NCBI GenBank assembly: GCA_964497585.1
Contig: CAZCDS010000006.1
Location: 62,001 to 126,000, forward strand
Reading direction: 5' to 3'
DNA: 64,000 bases
Source of the DNA: CAZCDS01 sp964497585
GTDB taxonomy: Bacteria > Desulfobacterota > Desulfomonilia > Desulfomonilales > Desulfomonilaceae
Shown here in pieces: positions 35,042-44,453 of this stretch; position 1 is the stretch's first letter; every line of letters starts with the position of its first letter. A program made the position numbers and the translations under genes. The notes under the pieces are model-generated. The model had not been told where the DNA came from and did no database searches. It saw only the letters and a list, made by a program, of their open reading frames with translations.

Positions 35042-35851
35042 GTGGACTCCTACTGCGCGAAGACTTGGAGTGCGGTGGCCGCGGCAGAGAGTATTCTGCT
35101 CCAATCGGGTGGACGGCACGTGATTGACGAGAGCACCTTGGCTAGCCTGGTCCTGGGAGACGTAAGCCTCCGGTTGGTGGAGCCTCACCTGTACACGGTC
35201 TATTCCGAGGCAACGGCCATGCAGACCTACGATAGGATGGCCGTATTCTATGACCTCGTGATGGGCAATCGCTTCTACAACCGTATCATGTGGGGATACT
35301 GGACCGCGGATTACGGCCCCTTCTGTGAAAAGGCCCTCGAGTCGTCATCAGACGGATGGGTGCTTGATGCAGGATGCGGTTCGCTGGTCTTCACCGCGAG
35401 AACGTACGCCAACTATTCGGAACGGCCCGTTGTCCTGTTGGACCAGTCGATTGAGATGCTTCGAGCTGCCAAATCACGATTGGTCCGCCTCACAGGCGGC
35501 GTTCCGTCCAATATGGTATTCCTCCATGGAGACGCCCTGGACCTGCCCTTCAGGCCGGGAACCTTTCGCACCGTGCTCTGCTTGAATCTCATCCATGTCC
35601 TTGAAAACGCCGATAGCGCAGTGCGCGGTCTGAAGAGGGTAACAGCCGACGGGGGTACCTTGTCGATCACCACGCTCGTCGTGAACAATAGATTCGGAGA
35701 CAGATATCTCAATATGTTGAGTCAGAGAGGGCTGATCGTGCCGAGAACAGCCGAGCAGGTCAGCGAGATGTTTGATGCCCTGACCATGCCCGCCAAGTAC
35801 CACGTCAACGGCAATATGATGTACATAGCGACTGCGTTAGATACCGCCTGA
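35042..35851 (+). CDS. Class I SAM-dependent methyltransferase
   Basis: A 269-residue protein from GTG 35042. The core has YDRMAVFYD then VLDAGCGSLVFTARTYA (motif I), LLDQSIEMLRAAKSRL (motif II), FLHGDALDLPFRPGTF and LNLIHVLENADSAVRGLKRV. This resembles UbiE/ubiquinone-menaquinone or arsenite-type methyltransferases. ATG 35219 would give a shorter, more typical protein of 210 residues; the N-terminal extension has normal codon use but no domain I know. It probably shares a transcript with the Rieske gene. Methylation of a quinone is a plausible but unproven role. Confidence 0.75.
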   Translation: MDSYCAKTWSAVAAAESILLQSGGRHVIDESTLASLVLGDVSLRLVEPHLYTVYSEATAMQTYDRMAVFYDLVMGNRFYNRIMWGYWTADYGPFCEKALESSSDGWVLDAGCGSLVFTARTYANYSERPVVLLDQSIEMLRAAKSRLVRLTGGVPSNMVFLHGDALDLPFRPGTFRTVLCLNLIHVLENADSAVRGLKRVTADGGTLSITTLVVNNRFGDRYLNMLSQRGLIVPRTAEQVSEMFDALTMPAKYHVNGNMMYIATALDTA

Positions 35852-35925
35852 ATCCGGCAACCGCTGCCGGTGTTCGACGACGCCAGGTAATCTACCTCCG
35901 GGAAACTATGGAGCTCCAGGGGAGT

Positions 35926-36795
35926 TCACTCTCCCCAGCCTAAACGCTCCCTCGCGAGCGCTGCGTACTCTTCCTTGAGTTCTATACCAACGAATCTGCG
36001 GTTCAAGCCGAAAGCAAGCTCTCCGACCGTGCCCGAGCCGAAGAAGGGGTCGAGCACCAGGTCGCCGGGTTCGCTCCCGGCCAGGATACAGGGTTCAATG
36101 AGCTTTGCAGGAAAGGTCGCGAAGTGGGCTCCAGGAAAGCCTTCCGTCTTTACGCTCCACACGGAGCGAAGGTTTCGGAGCTTTCCGTCGGTCAGGGAAG
36201 GCTCTTTGACCGATTCATTGTCGTAGTAATAGTTCCGTGCCCTGGAAAACATGAAGAGGTATTCGTGGGCTCTCGTGGGACGGTCCTTCACCGACTCAGG
36301 CTGGCAGTTGGGTTTGTGCCAGATGACATCCGCCCGGAGGTACCACCCGTCCTCCTGGAGCGCGAAGGCAACCCGCCAGGGAATACCGATGAGGTCCTTG
36401 GGTTTGAGACCGGCCGGTGTGGCGGGCCGGTAGCTCATCCCTCTCGCCGGGTTCTTTTTGTCCTCATCCCGCCAGGTACGGTTTCCGCTCGTGTAGGCGT
36501 CGCCGATGTTGAGCCACAGGGTTCCGTCCTCGGTGAGGACCCGGCGAACCTCACGGAAGACCGTGCGCAAATTCTCCACGTACACGGAAAGGTCGGGCTC
36601 CGCGCCGATCTGATACGGCATGCCGTAATCACGCAATCCCCAATAGGGTGGGCTCGTTATACAACACCTGAAGGTGTTCTCAGGAAGAGTTTTGAGAACC
36701 TCCTGCGCGCTCCCGACGATGATGGAGCACCCCTCGGGCTTCGTGTGCAACGGAGTCTCCAAGCTATCCGGTTCCGCAAGAGATTTCTTGGTCAT
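35926..36795 (-). CDS. DNA (cytosine-N4) methyltransferase, beta class
   Basis: A 289-residue methyltransferase. Motif IV CITSPPYWGLRDYG contains SPPY, typical of N4-cytosine enzymes, and comes first; motif I DPFFGSGTVGELAF comes near the C-terminus, which defines the beta order. The target recognition region lies between. A GTG four codons upstream is an alternative start. No restriction endonuclease or Vsr gene is next to it, so it appears to be solitary, perhaps phage-derived or regulatory. Confidence 0.87.
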   Translation of the reverse strand: MTKKSLAEPDSLETPLHTKPEGCSIIVGSAQEVLKTLPENTFRCCITSPPYWGLRDYGMPYQIGAEPDLSVYVENLRTVFREVRRVLTEDGTLWLNIGDAYTSGNRTWRDEDKKNPARGMSYRPATPAGLKPKDLIGIPWRVAFALQEDGWYLRADVIWHKPNCQPESVKDRPTRAHEYLFMFSRARNYYYDNESVKEPSLTDGKLRNLRSVWSVKTEGFPGAHFATFPAKLIEPCILAGSEPGDLVLDPFFGSGTVGELAFGLNRRFVGIELKEEYAALARERLGWGE

Positions 36796-36886
36796 GTCAG
36801 GTGGCACCCTCGGGAGCGGCCTGCGACTTTCTCGGCACGGGCTATGGCATCCTATTTGCCAGCACGCACCCCGCGGTCAACGAATC

Positions 36887-39853
36887 TCAAATCCCCAGCG
36901 GCTTTTGCCACGCTTCCTTCAGCGCCCGGATATCTGCGTTCACCACGAGGCTGCCGTGGAGGCCGGTCACTTTGACGCGCGGCTCCTCGGTGACTTCGCC
37001 GACGAGCGCGGGCTCGAAATCCCGCAGAGCTTCTTCAAACGCAGAGCGGTGCTCCTTTCTCACGGTGACGAGGAGCCGGTTTTGGCTTTCGGAGAACAGT
37101 GCGACATCGTCGCGGTCCACGTCCTGGAGCTTCAGCGCAGCGAGGTCGATCTCAGCTCCGAGGTCGCCGGAGAACGCGCTTTCCGCGAGCGCGACACCGA
37201 GGCCGCCGTCCGAGAGGTCATGGCAGGACGCGACGAGTTCAGACTTCATGGCCCCATGGAGGGCACGGTACATCCGGATAGCTGTCTGAGGATCGCGCAG
37301 CCTCGGCACCTTGTTCCCGATAAAGCCTTTTGACGCGAAATACTCGGAGCCGCCGGTTTCGTCAAAGGTTGTCCCGAGCATGTAGATCGCGTCGCCGGGC
37401 GCTTTGAAATCCGACGTCACGGCCAGCAGCACATCCGGAACGATCCCCACTGCGCTGAAGAGCACGGTGGGCGGGATGGAGATCTTGGTACCTCCGATGC
37501 TGTAGTCGTTCTTCATGCTGTCTTTGCCGGAAATGCACGGGATCCGATACGTTGTGGAGACATCGAAGAGCGCCTCATTCGCCCGGACGAGTTGCGCGAG
37601 TTTGTATCGGCCGTCGGGTGTCTTTTCGCTTTCCACGGGGTCGCACCAGCAGAAGTTATCCAGACCGGCCATATGGTCGGGGTCCGCGCCGACGGAGACG
37701 ATGTTACGCACGGCTTCGTCAATGCACGCGGCCATCATCGCGTACGTGTCTATCTCGGAGTAGCGGGGAACGATGCCGCATCCGACCGCGAGGCCGCGGT
37801 AACGGTCGAGCAGCGGTCGTATCACCGCGGCGTCGCCGGGGCCGTCGTTGTTGATTCCGATGAGGGGTTTGACGACCGACCCGCCTTGAACCTCGTGGTC
37901 GTACTGGCGGATGAGCCGCTCTTTGGAACAGACATTGTACCGTCCCAGCAGCTCGATCAGCGTGGGAGTGAGGTCCGGGGGACACGGGAAGTCGGGCTCT
38001 TCGTGATGGGGAGGCTCCCATCGAGCATTCAGACGCATCTCAGGGAGACCGGCGTGGAGGAAATCCAGCGGAAGGAGCAGTGCGGCGCGCTCGTTCCAGA
38101 GCACGGCGAAGCATTGGTCGTCCGTGTATTCGCCGAGGTCGGTGGCTTCGACGTCCATGGTCCGGGCCAGCTCAAGGAATTCCTCGATATGCTCGGGTGG
38201 CACCGCGACGGTCATTCGCTCCTGGGCCTCGGAGACGAGGACCTCCCACGGCTGCAAACCCGGGTACTTGAGCGGCGCACGGTCCAGGTGGAGGCGAGCC
38301 CCGCCGGACTCACGCGCCATCTCTCCCACGGAAGAGGAGAGCCCGCCCGCGCCGTTGTCCGTGATAGAGGTGTAGAGCCCTCGATCCCGGGCCAGGAGCA
38401 GAAAATCGGTCATGCGCTTTTGGGTGATGGGATCGCCGATCTGGACCGCAGTCACGGGTGACCCTTCGTGCAGCTCCTCCGAGGAAAACGTGGCGCCGTG
38501 GATTCCGTCCTTGCCGATGCGGCCGCCGGTCATCACGATCCGGTCACCGGGCCGGGCCTTCTTTTCGTGCGCAGGCCTCCCTTTGATCCGAGCGGGCATG
38601 ATGCCGCCGGTCCCGCAGTAGACCAGTGGCTTTCCCAGGTAACGCTCGTGGAAAACGACCGCACCGTTCACCGTGGGGATGCCGCTCTTGTTACCGCCAT
38701 GCTCAACCCCTTCCCTGACTCCTTCGAAGACGCGCCGCGGATGGAGGAGTCGAGGCGGTATGGTCCCTTCATAATCGGGAGAAGCGAAACAGAAGACATC
38801 CGTATTGAAGATGAGCTTCGATCCCAGACCGGTGCCGAAGGGATCGCGGTTCACACCGACGATTCCGGTGAGCGCTCCGCCGTACGGATCGAGCGCTGAC
38901 GGTGAATTGTGCGTCTCCACCTTCATGACGAGGTTCCAATCGTCATCGAATCGGATCACCCCCGCGTTGTCCTTGAAGACAGAGAGGCAGAAGTCCTTTT
39001 CCCCGAGTTCGGATCGAATCTTCTCTGTGGAGCCCTGGACGTATGTCTTGAAGAGGCTCTTGATATCCCTGGAGCGGCCGTTCTCTTCGTACGTGATCGT
39101 GGCGTTGAAGATCTTGTGTTTGCAGTGCTCGGACCAGGTCTGCGCGAGACATTCCAGTTCGCAGTCGGTGATTTCAGGGCCCAATCCGGATTCGGCCCGC
39201 TTCATTATGAAGTCCGGCTTCTCGTAATAATCCCGTATGGCTTGCATTTCCTTGAGGCTCAGAGCCAGGACCTTTTCCCTGCTGATCCGCATCAGCTCGT
39301 CGTCATCCACATCGAGGGTCACGGTCAGGACCTTGCCTTCCACCGCAGAGGTGACTTTGGGAACGGTGATTCGACTGCGGTCATCGCCGGGTGAGAAGAC
39401 GACCCGCGTCTGAATCAGATCGTTGGCAAGCAGGTCCCGTCCGATACGGTCCGCGTCCTCACGGGAGAGGTCGCCCGCGATGAAGTAGAGCTTGCGGGTG
39501 TACACTGACTCACCCTGTTCAAAACGGATTCCGAGGGTTCTTTCCACCCCTTCCCGTGCGGTCCTTCCCACATTGTCGGTCACGCCCGGACGAAAACCGA
39601 CTTCAATGAGCCATTGGAAGGGTATATCCAGAGGCTCGTCAATGGAGACGTCCTGGATCACGGGGTCCTGGAAGACTTCCTCCGCTATCAGTTCGAGTGC
39701 TTCACGGCTGAGTTCTCTGTCTATGACGAAGCCGTCGGCAACACGCACGTTTTCCACGCGGATGCCAAGGTCCGACTGGATCCGGGACCGGATCTTTCTG
39801 CCGGCCGGATCGGGCAGCGACAATCTCAGAGTGGTCTCTATCTTGTGAGGCAT
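36887..39853 (-). CDS. purL: Phosphoribosylformylglycinamidine synthase subunit PurL with PurS-like N-terminus
   Basis: A 988-residue enzyme of purine synthesis that turns FGAR, glutamine and ATP into FGAM. Residues 1-170 resemble tandem PurS-like units, as in some archaeal and deltaproteobacterial proteins. The catalytic part begins near AQTWSEHCKHKIFNATI and includes KVETHNSPSALDPYGGA, ITDNGAGGLSSSVGEMA and SCHDLSDGGLGVALAES. There is no C-terminal glutaminase, so a separate PurQ must exist elsewhere. ATG 39853 has GGAGG 8 bases upstream. No other pur gene is adjacent. Confidence 0.93.
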   Translation of the reverse strand: MPHKIETTLRLSLPDPAGRKIRSRIQSDLGIRVENVRVADGFVIDRELSREALELIAEEVFQDPVIQDVSIDEPLDIPFQWLIEVGFRPGVTDNVGRTAREGVERTLGIRFEQGESVYTRKLYFIAGDLSREDADRIGRDLLANDLIQTRVVFSPGDDRSRITVPKVTSAVEGKVLTVTLDVDDDELMRISREKVLALSLKEMQAIRDYYEKPDFIMKRAESGLGPEITDCELECLAQTWSEHCKHKIFNATITYEENGRSRDIKSLFKTYVQGSTEKIRSELGEKDFCLSVFKDNAGVIRFDDDWNLVMKVETHNSPSALDPYGGALTGIVGVNRDPFGTGLGSKLIFNTDVFCFASPDYEGTIPPRLLHPRRVFEGVREGVEHGGNKSGIPTVNGAVVFHERYLGKPLVYCGTGGIMPARIKGRPAHEKKARPGDRIVMTGGRIGKDGIHGATFSSEELHEGSPVTAVQIGDPITQKRMTDFLLLARDRGLYTSITDNGAGGLSSSVGEMARESGGARLHLDRAPLKYPGLQPWEVLVSEAQERMTVAVPPEHIEEFLELARTMDVEATDLGEYTDDQCFAVLWNERAALLLPLDFLHAGLPEMRLNARWEPPHHEEPDFPCPPDLTPTLIELLGRYNVCSKERLIRQYDHEVQGGSVVKPLIGINNDGPGDAAVIRPLLDRYRGLAVGCGIVPRYSEIDTYAMMAACIDEAVRNIVSVGADPDHMAGLDNFCWCDPVESEKTPDGRYKLAQLVRANEALFDVSTTYRIPCISGKDSMKNDYSIGGTKISIPPTVLFSAVGIVPDVLLAVTSDFKAPGDAIYMLGTTFDETGGSEYFASKGFIGNKVPRLRDPQTAIRMYRALHGAMKSELVASCHDLSDGGLGVALAESAFSGDLGAEIDLAALKLQDVDRDDVALFSESQNRLLVTVRKEHRSAFEEALRDFEPALVGEVTEEPRVKVTGLHGSLVVNADIRALKEAWQKPLGI

Positions 39854-40310
39854 GAATGAGTCCTCCGGTTGTAAGATTTGCAAGATGTCACCGGGGAGGG
39901 CCTTTTTGCAAAAAGCTGCTCCGCACAGGGCGATGCATGCATTGTGGGATTCCGTGGTCTCTCGTCACTGCCCAGACACCCATGAATGGACGCTTGGCCC
40001 CACGCCGAGTGGCCCCGGACCCCTCCCCAAAAACTCCCAAGTTTCGGGCCGGTAGACCGGTCGCCATCGTCGGACTCCTGCGGCGGCCGCCATGTGTGAT
40101 TGCTCGCTTGCACGTCGGATAGAAGACACGCTCGGCCGAGGAGACCAGCCTGCATAGAGCCTAAATCAAAGTTTGAAAAGACCAATTGGCGGTCGATCGC
40201 CCGTTTCTGGTGAACACTTGAAACATATTTTCCTGGAGCAACTAGGAGTCCTTCCGTCGGAACCGCTGCGCCTGCACCAGGTCCGTACCGGGAGCTTGGC
40301 TAGCCAGAGG
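39854..40310. other. Spacer between purL and the acyl-CoA synthetase gene
   Basis: 457 bases upstream of purL, mostly occupied by a copy of the palindromic intergenic element described separately. The stretch 40180-40230 is AT-rich. No gene is supported. Confidence 0.45.
39893..40054. repeat. Palindromic intergenic element, copy 2
   Basis: Begins with GGGGAGGGCCTTTTTGCAAAAAG (about 39893-39915), then a less conserved 100 bases, then CCCCGGACCCCTCCCCAAAA and ACTC, then TTTCGGGCCGGTAGACCGG ending at 40060. The right half is nearly identical to copies at 44.5 and 47.2 kb. Confidence 0.65.
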
Positions 40311-42422
40311 CTACTCCTGTGAGCGGTTGAGAAAGACCCGTGCGTCTACAGCCAGAGCCCCTGAACTGGACACGATAAGAGGATTCACGTCAATCTGATC
40401 GATCTCAGGGAACGTGACCATGAGGTAGGCAACCCTGAGCACCGCATCTTTGAGCGCCTCCCTGTCTATCGGCGGCAATCCTCTGATACCGTTGAGGATA
40501 TCCGATGCAGGCAGTTCCTTTATCATCTCGTCGATCTCACGGGGCGAGAGCGGAGCCATCCTGATCGATGTGCTGGCGAATACCTCCACAAGGATGCCCC
40601 CGTACCCGACAAGAACCACCGGTCCGAACTGCGGATCACGCTTGCCTCCGATAATGAGTTCGTACCTGCCCCGTGCACGGGGTGCCATCTGCTGAACGAG
40701 CACGCCCTTCATGCCCGCGTCCGGCGAATCCCGGAACTCTTCGGACATCTCCCGGCACGCCTCGCGGACCGCGTTCAGATCGGCAAGGCTCAGGACAACG
40801 CCACCGCTGTCGGACTTGTGCGAGACCCCTTCCGCGATGACCTTTGCCGCGTACGGGCCCGGCAAGTCCGATGCGACTTCTTCGAGCGCTTCAACATCCG
40901 AGACGACCCGATGCTCCGGCACGGCGAGCCCCAGCGCGCGGATCATATCCAGGGCCTCGGGCAGGAGGGGCGACCGCCCCTCCCCTGCGCAGCGATCGAT
41001 GATTTGTTGAATCGCCCGGTCATCGGGCAGGGGGTCGGGATGCACCGTCTCTTCGATCTGCGGTACCGCGGCACGCCGCACCTCGTATTTTATCGATCTA
41101 TCGAGGGCAAGGATAGCCCGTTCCGGACTGACGAAAATTGGAAGTTCCAATTCCTTGTGGAGTCGACTGATTTCAAAATGCTCCGTGGAAACACAGACAG
41201 CGACGGGTTTGTCGTATTTTTCGGATAGGTCCGCAACAGTTCCGAGGAGTTTTAGAGAGGCTTCCCCCTCAATCATCGCGTTGTACGTGTGCATGAACAG
41301 AATGCCGTCCACATTCTCCTGTTGGATCGTGTGGCTGATGATCCGCGCGTACACGTCGTAGTCGAAGAGATCGCCCAGGTCGAGCGGGTTGCTCAACCGG
41401 ATCACGTCCGCCCTGAGGTGTTTGCGTATCTCGTCGAGGAAATCCTGACGGAAGGGCGGCAGGTCAAATCCGTACGTGTGTGCGGCATCCGCGGCGATCA
41501 CCGCGTGGCCCCCGGAACGAGACACAATGGCGAGATTTCGGCCTTTCATGCGCGGCAACTGGAGAATCTTGACGAAGTCCATGTAGCTGAGCATGTCCCT
41601 GAACCTCACCATGCCCGCCTGGTGGAGAGCCGCGTCCACGACCTGATCGTCATTGGCCAGGGCTTCTGTGTGGGATTGGGCGATCTTGCGACTCAAGGAC
41701 CCGATATTCGCCTTGTGGACGACGATCGGCTTTGAGGAGCGCCGTGCCAAGCTCGTCAGCCTCCGGCCGTCCTTTATCGATTCGAGGTAGAGGCAGATGA
41801 CCGTGGTGTCCGGGTCTTCGATGAAGTACTCGAGCACATCGTTCTCGTCGATATCGAGCTTGTTGCCTATGGTCGCGAACTTGCTGTATCCCAGATGCTC
41901 GCTGTCGCACATGAACAGCAGGGAGAGCGCCACGCCGCCACTCTGTGCGAGGATTCCGACTCCGCCTCTGGCAAAGACGTCCTTCATCGGCGTGAATGGT
42001 GTGCAGAGCCCGTTGGCCCCGTTGATGATACCGATGCAATTGGGCCCGATAAATCTCATATTGTATTTCGCGGCGATGCGCTTGAGTTCGTCGCTTCGTT
42101 GCCGGCCCTCTTCGCTGAACTCCCCGAACCCACCGCTCTCTATGATGACGCGGCGGATGCCCTTGCGGCCGCACTCCTCCATGAGTCCGGGAACCGACTT
42201 GGCAGGCGTCAGAATGATGGCCAGGTCTATGGGGTCGGGAATATCATCCAGGGATGTCTGAATCGTCCGGCCGAGGATCACTCCGGGCTCCGTACCGAGC
42301 AGGTGGACCACTCCGTCAAAGCCGAACTCCGTGAGATTCCACGCGATCACCTTGCCAAGGTTGAAGGGCTTGGTGGAGACTCCGATAACCACAACGGACG
42401 AGGGACAAAAGAGTTCCTTCAT
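40311..42422 (-). CDS. Acetyl/acyl-CoA synthetase (ADP-forming), fused alpha-beta
   Basis: A 703-residue NDP-forming acyl-CoA synthetase. Residues 5-130 form the CoA-binding domain; residues 150-450 the succinyl-CoA-ligase-like domains with phospho-His candidate His251 in AQSHTEALA; residues 480-703 an ATP-grasp domain (PYAAKVIAEGVSHKSDSGGV, GKRDPQFGPVVLVGYGGI). It conserves the thioester bond energy as ATP, typical of fermentative and syntrophic organisms, or acts in the reverse direction to activate acids. ATG 42422 has GAGGAGG next to it; the longer in-frame reading is not family-like. Substrate chain length is unknown. Confidence 0.88.
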   Translation of the reverse strand: MKELFCPSSVVVIGVSTKPFNLGKVIAWNLTEFGFDGVVHLLGTEPGVILGRTIQTSLDDIPDPIDLAIILTPAKSVPGLMEECGRKGIRRVIIESGGFGEFSEEGRQRSDELKRIAAKYNMRFIGPNCIGIINGANGLCTPFTPMKDVFARGGVGILAQSGGVALSLLFMCDSEHLGYSKFATIGNKLDIDENDVLEYFIEDPDTTVICLYLESIKDGRRLTSLARRSSKPIVVHKANIGSLSRKIAQSHTEALANDDQVVDAALHQAGMVRFRDMLSYMDFVKILQLPRMKGRNLAIVSRSGGHAVIAADAAHTYGFDLPPFRQDFLDEIRKHLRADVIRLSNPLDLGDLFDYDVYARIISHTIQQENVDGILFMHTYNAMIEGEASLKLLGTVADLSEKYDKPVAVCVSTEHFEISRLHKELELPIFVSPERAILALDRSIKYEVRRAAVPQIEETVHPDPLPDDRAIQQIIDRCAGEGRSPLLPEALDMIRALGLAVPEHRVVSDVEALEEVASDLPGPYAAKVIAEGVSHKSDSGGVVLSLADLNAVREACREMSEEFRDSPDAGMKGVLVQQMAPRARGRYELIIGGKRDPQFGPVVLVGYGGILVEVFASTSIRMAPLSPREIDEMIKELPASDILNGIRGLPPIDREALKDAVLRVAYLMVTFPEIDQIDVNPLIVSSSGALAVDARVFLNRSQE

Positions 42423-42740
42423 GGCCTCCTCACTGCGCTCACCGGGAAGAATCGTTCCGGGATGACGTTTACGTGAGCATACGGTCGCGGCCCGCCGCGT
42501 CACTGGGCCTTAGATCCAGAGTTCGCACCGTCTTCCAGGGTCTCTCCGTCTTGCGGGCGCCACCGTGGTATTAGGCCCACAGAATACCCGGACGCGGTCC
42601 CATTGCAAACGATTTTCTCGGCGTCTTCAAACCACAGGCGAACCGTCCGGCGCGGGGTGCAAATTTCCAGCGCCCATTCCTACCTCCCCTCTTGCATCCT
42701 GGCGATCCTGCCGCACTTTATACGGAAGAGGAGTCTGAGA
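42423..42740. other. Divergent spacer before the sulfite-oxidase-fold gene
   Basis: 318 bases between divergent genes, expected to hold both promoters. No gene and no convincing promoter pair was found. Confidence 0.35.
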
Positions 42741-43457
42741 ATGGCTTCGTTAATTGGTAGAAGAGCAATTATGAGCGCCCTTGCAGGGCTGCCGGTTCTG
42801 CTGGCAGCCCCCTTTGTTACCCTGAGGAACGCGTTCGCAGCAAGAATTCCCACGCGGACCGTGGAACGAAACAACTTCACGTTCGATCCTTCCCGTGGCG
42901 AGATCCTGTGGACCGAGAAGAATTCCTCCGAGCCGTACCGGCTCATCGTAGACGGTCTCGTCGAGAAGGCCGTGAAACTGACCTACGAGGAGCTCCGTGC
43001 GCTCCCGTCAATAACCCAGACCCTGGATTTCCACTGCGTTGAGGGTTGGTCGATTCCCGACGTGAAATGGGGAGGGTTTCCGTTCCAGGAACTGCTCAAA
43101 CGGGTGAAGCCCAAACCGGAAGCCAAATACGTTATCTTTCACGCGCTCGGCCACACAAGGTACAAACCCCGGGGACAGGATCATTATGTTGAATCCTTTG
43201 AGCTTGCAAGTGTCCTTGACCCGGAACAGGATATCATCATGGTGCTTGACAAGGACGGCAAGCCCCTCTCCCACGACCGGGGTGCGCCGATGCGGGTCAT
43301 AGCCCCGTACCGGCTGGCGTACAAAAGCATCAAATTCGTTTACCGGGTGGAGTTCGCCGCGAAACGGCAACTCGGCTGGTGGACGATCGCCAATTCAATC
43401 TACGACTGGAAAGCGCCCGCGCCCCAGGGAAGGCTTAGGCGCACGGCACGACCGTAG
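42741..43457 (+). CDS. Second exported molybdopterin oxidoreductase, sulfite-oxidase fold
   Basis: A 238-residue protein with an Arg-Arg signal (MASLIGRRAIMSALAGLPVLLAA). The SUOX domain includes YRLIVDGLVEKAVKLTYEEL, the Mo-ligand Cys99 in LDFHCVEGWS, and GAPMRVIAPYRLAYKSIKFV. It differs from the 30536-31195 protein, with FHCVEGW rather than ICPG at the Mo site, so it is a paralogue of a different subfamily closer to MsrP/YedY. AGGAG lies 9 bases before the ATG, which excludes the longer in-frame start. The following DUF547 gene may share its transcript. Confidence 0.83.
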   Translation: MASLIGRRAIMSALAGLPVLLAAPFVTLRNAFAARIPTRTVERNNFTFDPSRGEILWTEKNSSEPYRLIVDGLVEKAVKLTYEELRALPSITQTLDFHCVEGWSIPDVKWGGFPFQELLKRVKPKPEAKYVIFHALGHTRYKPRGQDHYVESFELASVLDPEQDIIMVLDKDGKPLSHDRGAPMRVIAPYRLAYKSIKFVYRVEFAAKRQLGWWTIANSIYDWKAPAPQGRLRRTARP

Positions 43458-43547
43458 AAAACAACGAAGTCGAGCCGCCACGAATTGCCGGCCTTGGGAA
43501 AAAGGCCCCACCATAACAGCTCCGATTCAATTACCACGGGGGACGCG

Positions 43548-44453
43548 ATGGAACCAATCTATCATCTTTTCGGAAGGCTTTCGATCAGGCGACTAGGACT
43601 CCTTGCCGCTCTCGTCCTGATAATGGGGGCACTTGTCGATTCGTCATGGGGCTCCGCAGCATCGGCCTCGGAACCGGCTTTTTCGTATGCGGACTACGGG
43701 GCGGTTCTCAAGAAATACGTTGATGACAGGGGTCTCGTCAATTACCGAGGTCTCAAGGCCGATCGTAGGGCCCTCGACGCGTTCTCCGCGTCGATTGCCC
43801 GACTGGACCCGAAAACCTTTGCCGGATGGTCTGAACAGGATAAGATAGCCTTTCTGATTAACGCGTACAACGCTCTGACGCTCGTCGCAATAATCGACCA
43901 CTATCCAATCGAATGGTCGTACATCCGGTCCGTTCGTTTCCCCAGGAACAGCATACGCCAGATTGCCGGGGTGTGGGACGAGATCCGATTTCCGGTCATG
44001 GGGAGGAAGATGACCCTGGACGACATCGAGCACCGGGAGCTGCGTGCCAAATTCAACGAACCCCGTATTCACATGGCCCTGGTCTGTGCCGCGCTCGGGT
44101 GTCCCATTCTGCGCAACGAGCCGTACACCGGCGCAAAGCTCAATGCCCAACTTGACGATCAGGCGCGCAAGTTCCTGAAAAACCCGAAAAAGTTCCGCGT
44201 GGATCGAAAGGAAGGACGAGTTTACCTTTCGTCCATTTTCAAATGGTTCGGCGGTGATTTTACGAAGAGGTACGGAACCACGAAGAAGTTCAAGAAATTC
44301 GGTGGTTCCGAGCGAGCGGTGCTGAACTTCGTCAGCAAATATCTGGGACCCGAAGAGAAGCAATACCTGCAAGACGGTACGTTCTCGATCGAGTATTTGC
44401 CCTACGATTGGACACTCAACGAACAGAAGCAAGACAAGGGAAAATCCGGGTGA
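43548..44453 (+). CDS. Exported DUF547 protein
   Basis: A 301-residue protein with an N-terminal hydrophobic segment (LGLLAALVLIMGALVDSSWG) that looks like a signal peptide or anchor. The rest fits DUF547: GLVNYRGLKADRRALDAF, FLINAYNALTLVAIIDHYP, DDIEHRELRAKFNEPRIHMALVCAA and CPILRNEPYTG. DUF547 proteins are often found near redox or thiol genes, but no reaction is established. GGGGGA precedes the ATG. It begins 90 bases after the molybdopterin protein. Confidence 0.8.
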   Translation: MEPIYHLFGRLSIRRLGLLAALVLIMGALVDSSWGSAASASEPAFSYADYGAVLKKYVDDRGLVNYRGLKADRRALDAFSASIARLDPKTFAGWSEQDKIAFLINAYNALTLVAIIDHYPIEWSYIRSVRFPRNSIRQIAGVWDEIRFPVMGRKMTLDDIEHRELRAKFNEPRIHMALVCAALGCPILRNEPYTGAKLNAQLDDQARKFLKNPKKFRVDRKEGRVYLSSIFKWFGGDFTKRYGTTKKFKKFGGSERAVLNFVSKYLGPEEKQYLQDGTFSIEYLPYDWTLNEQKQDKGKSG

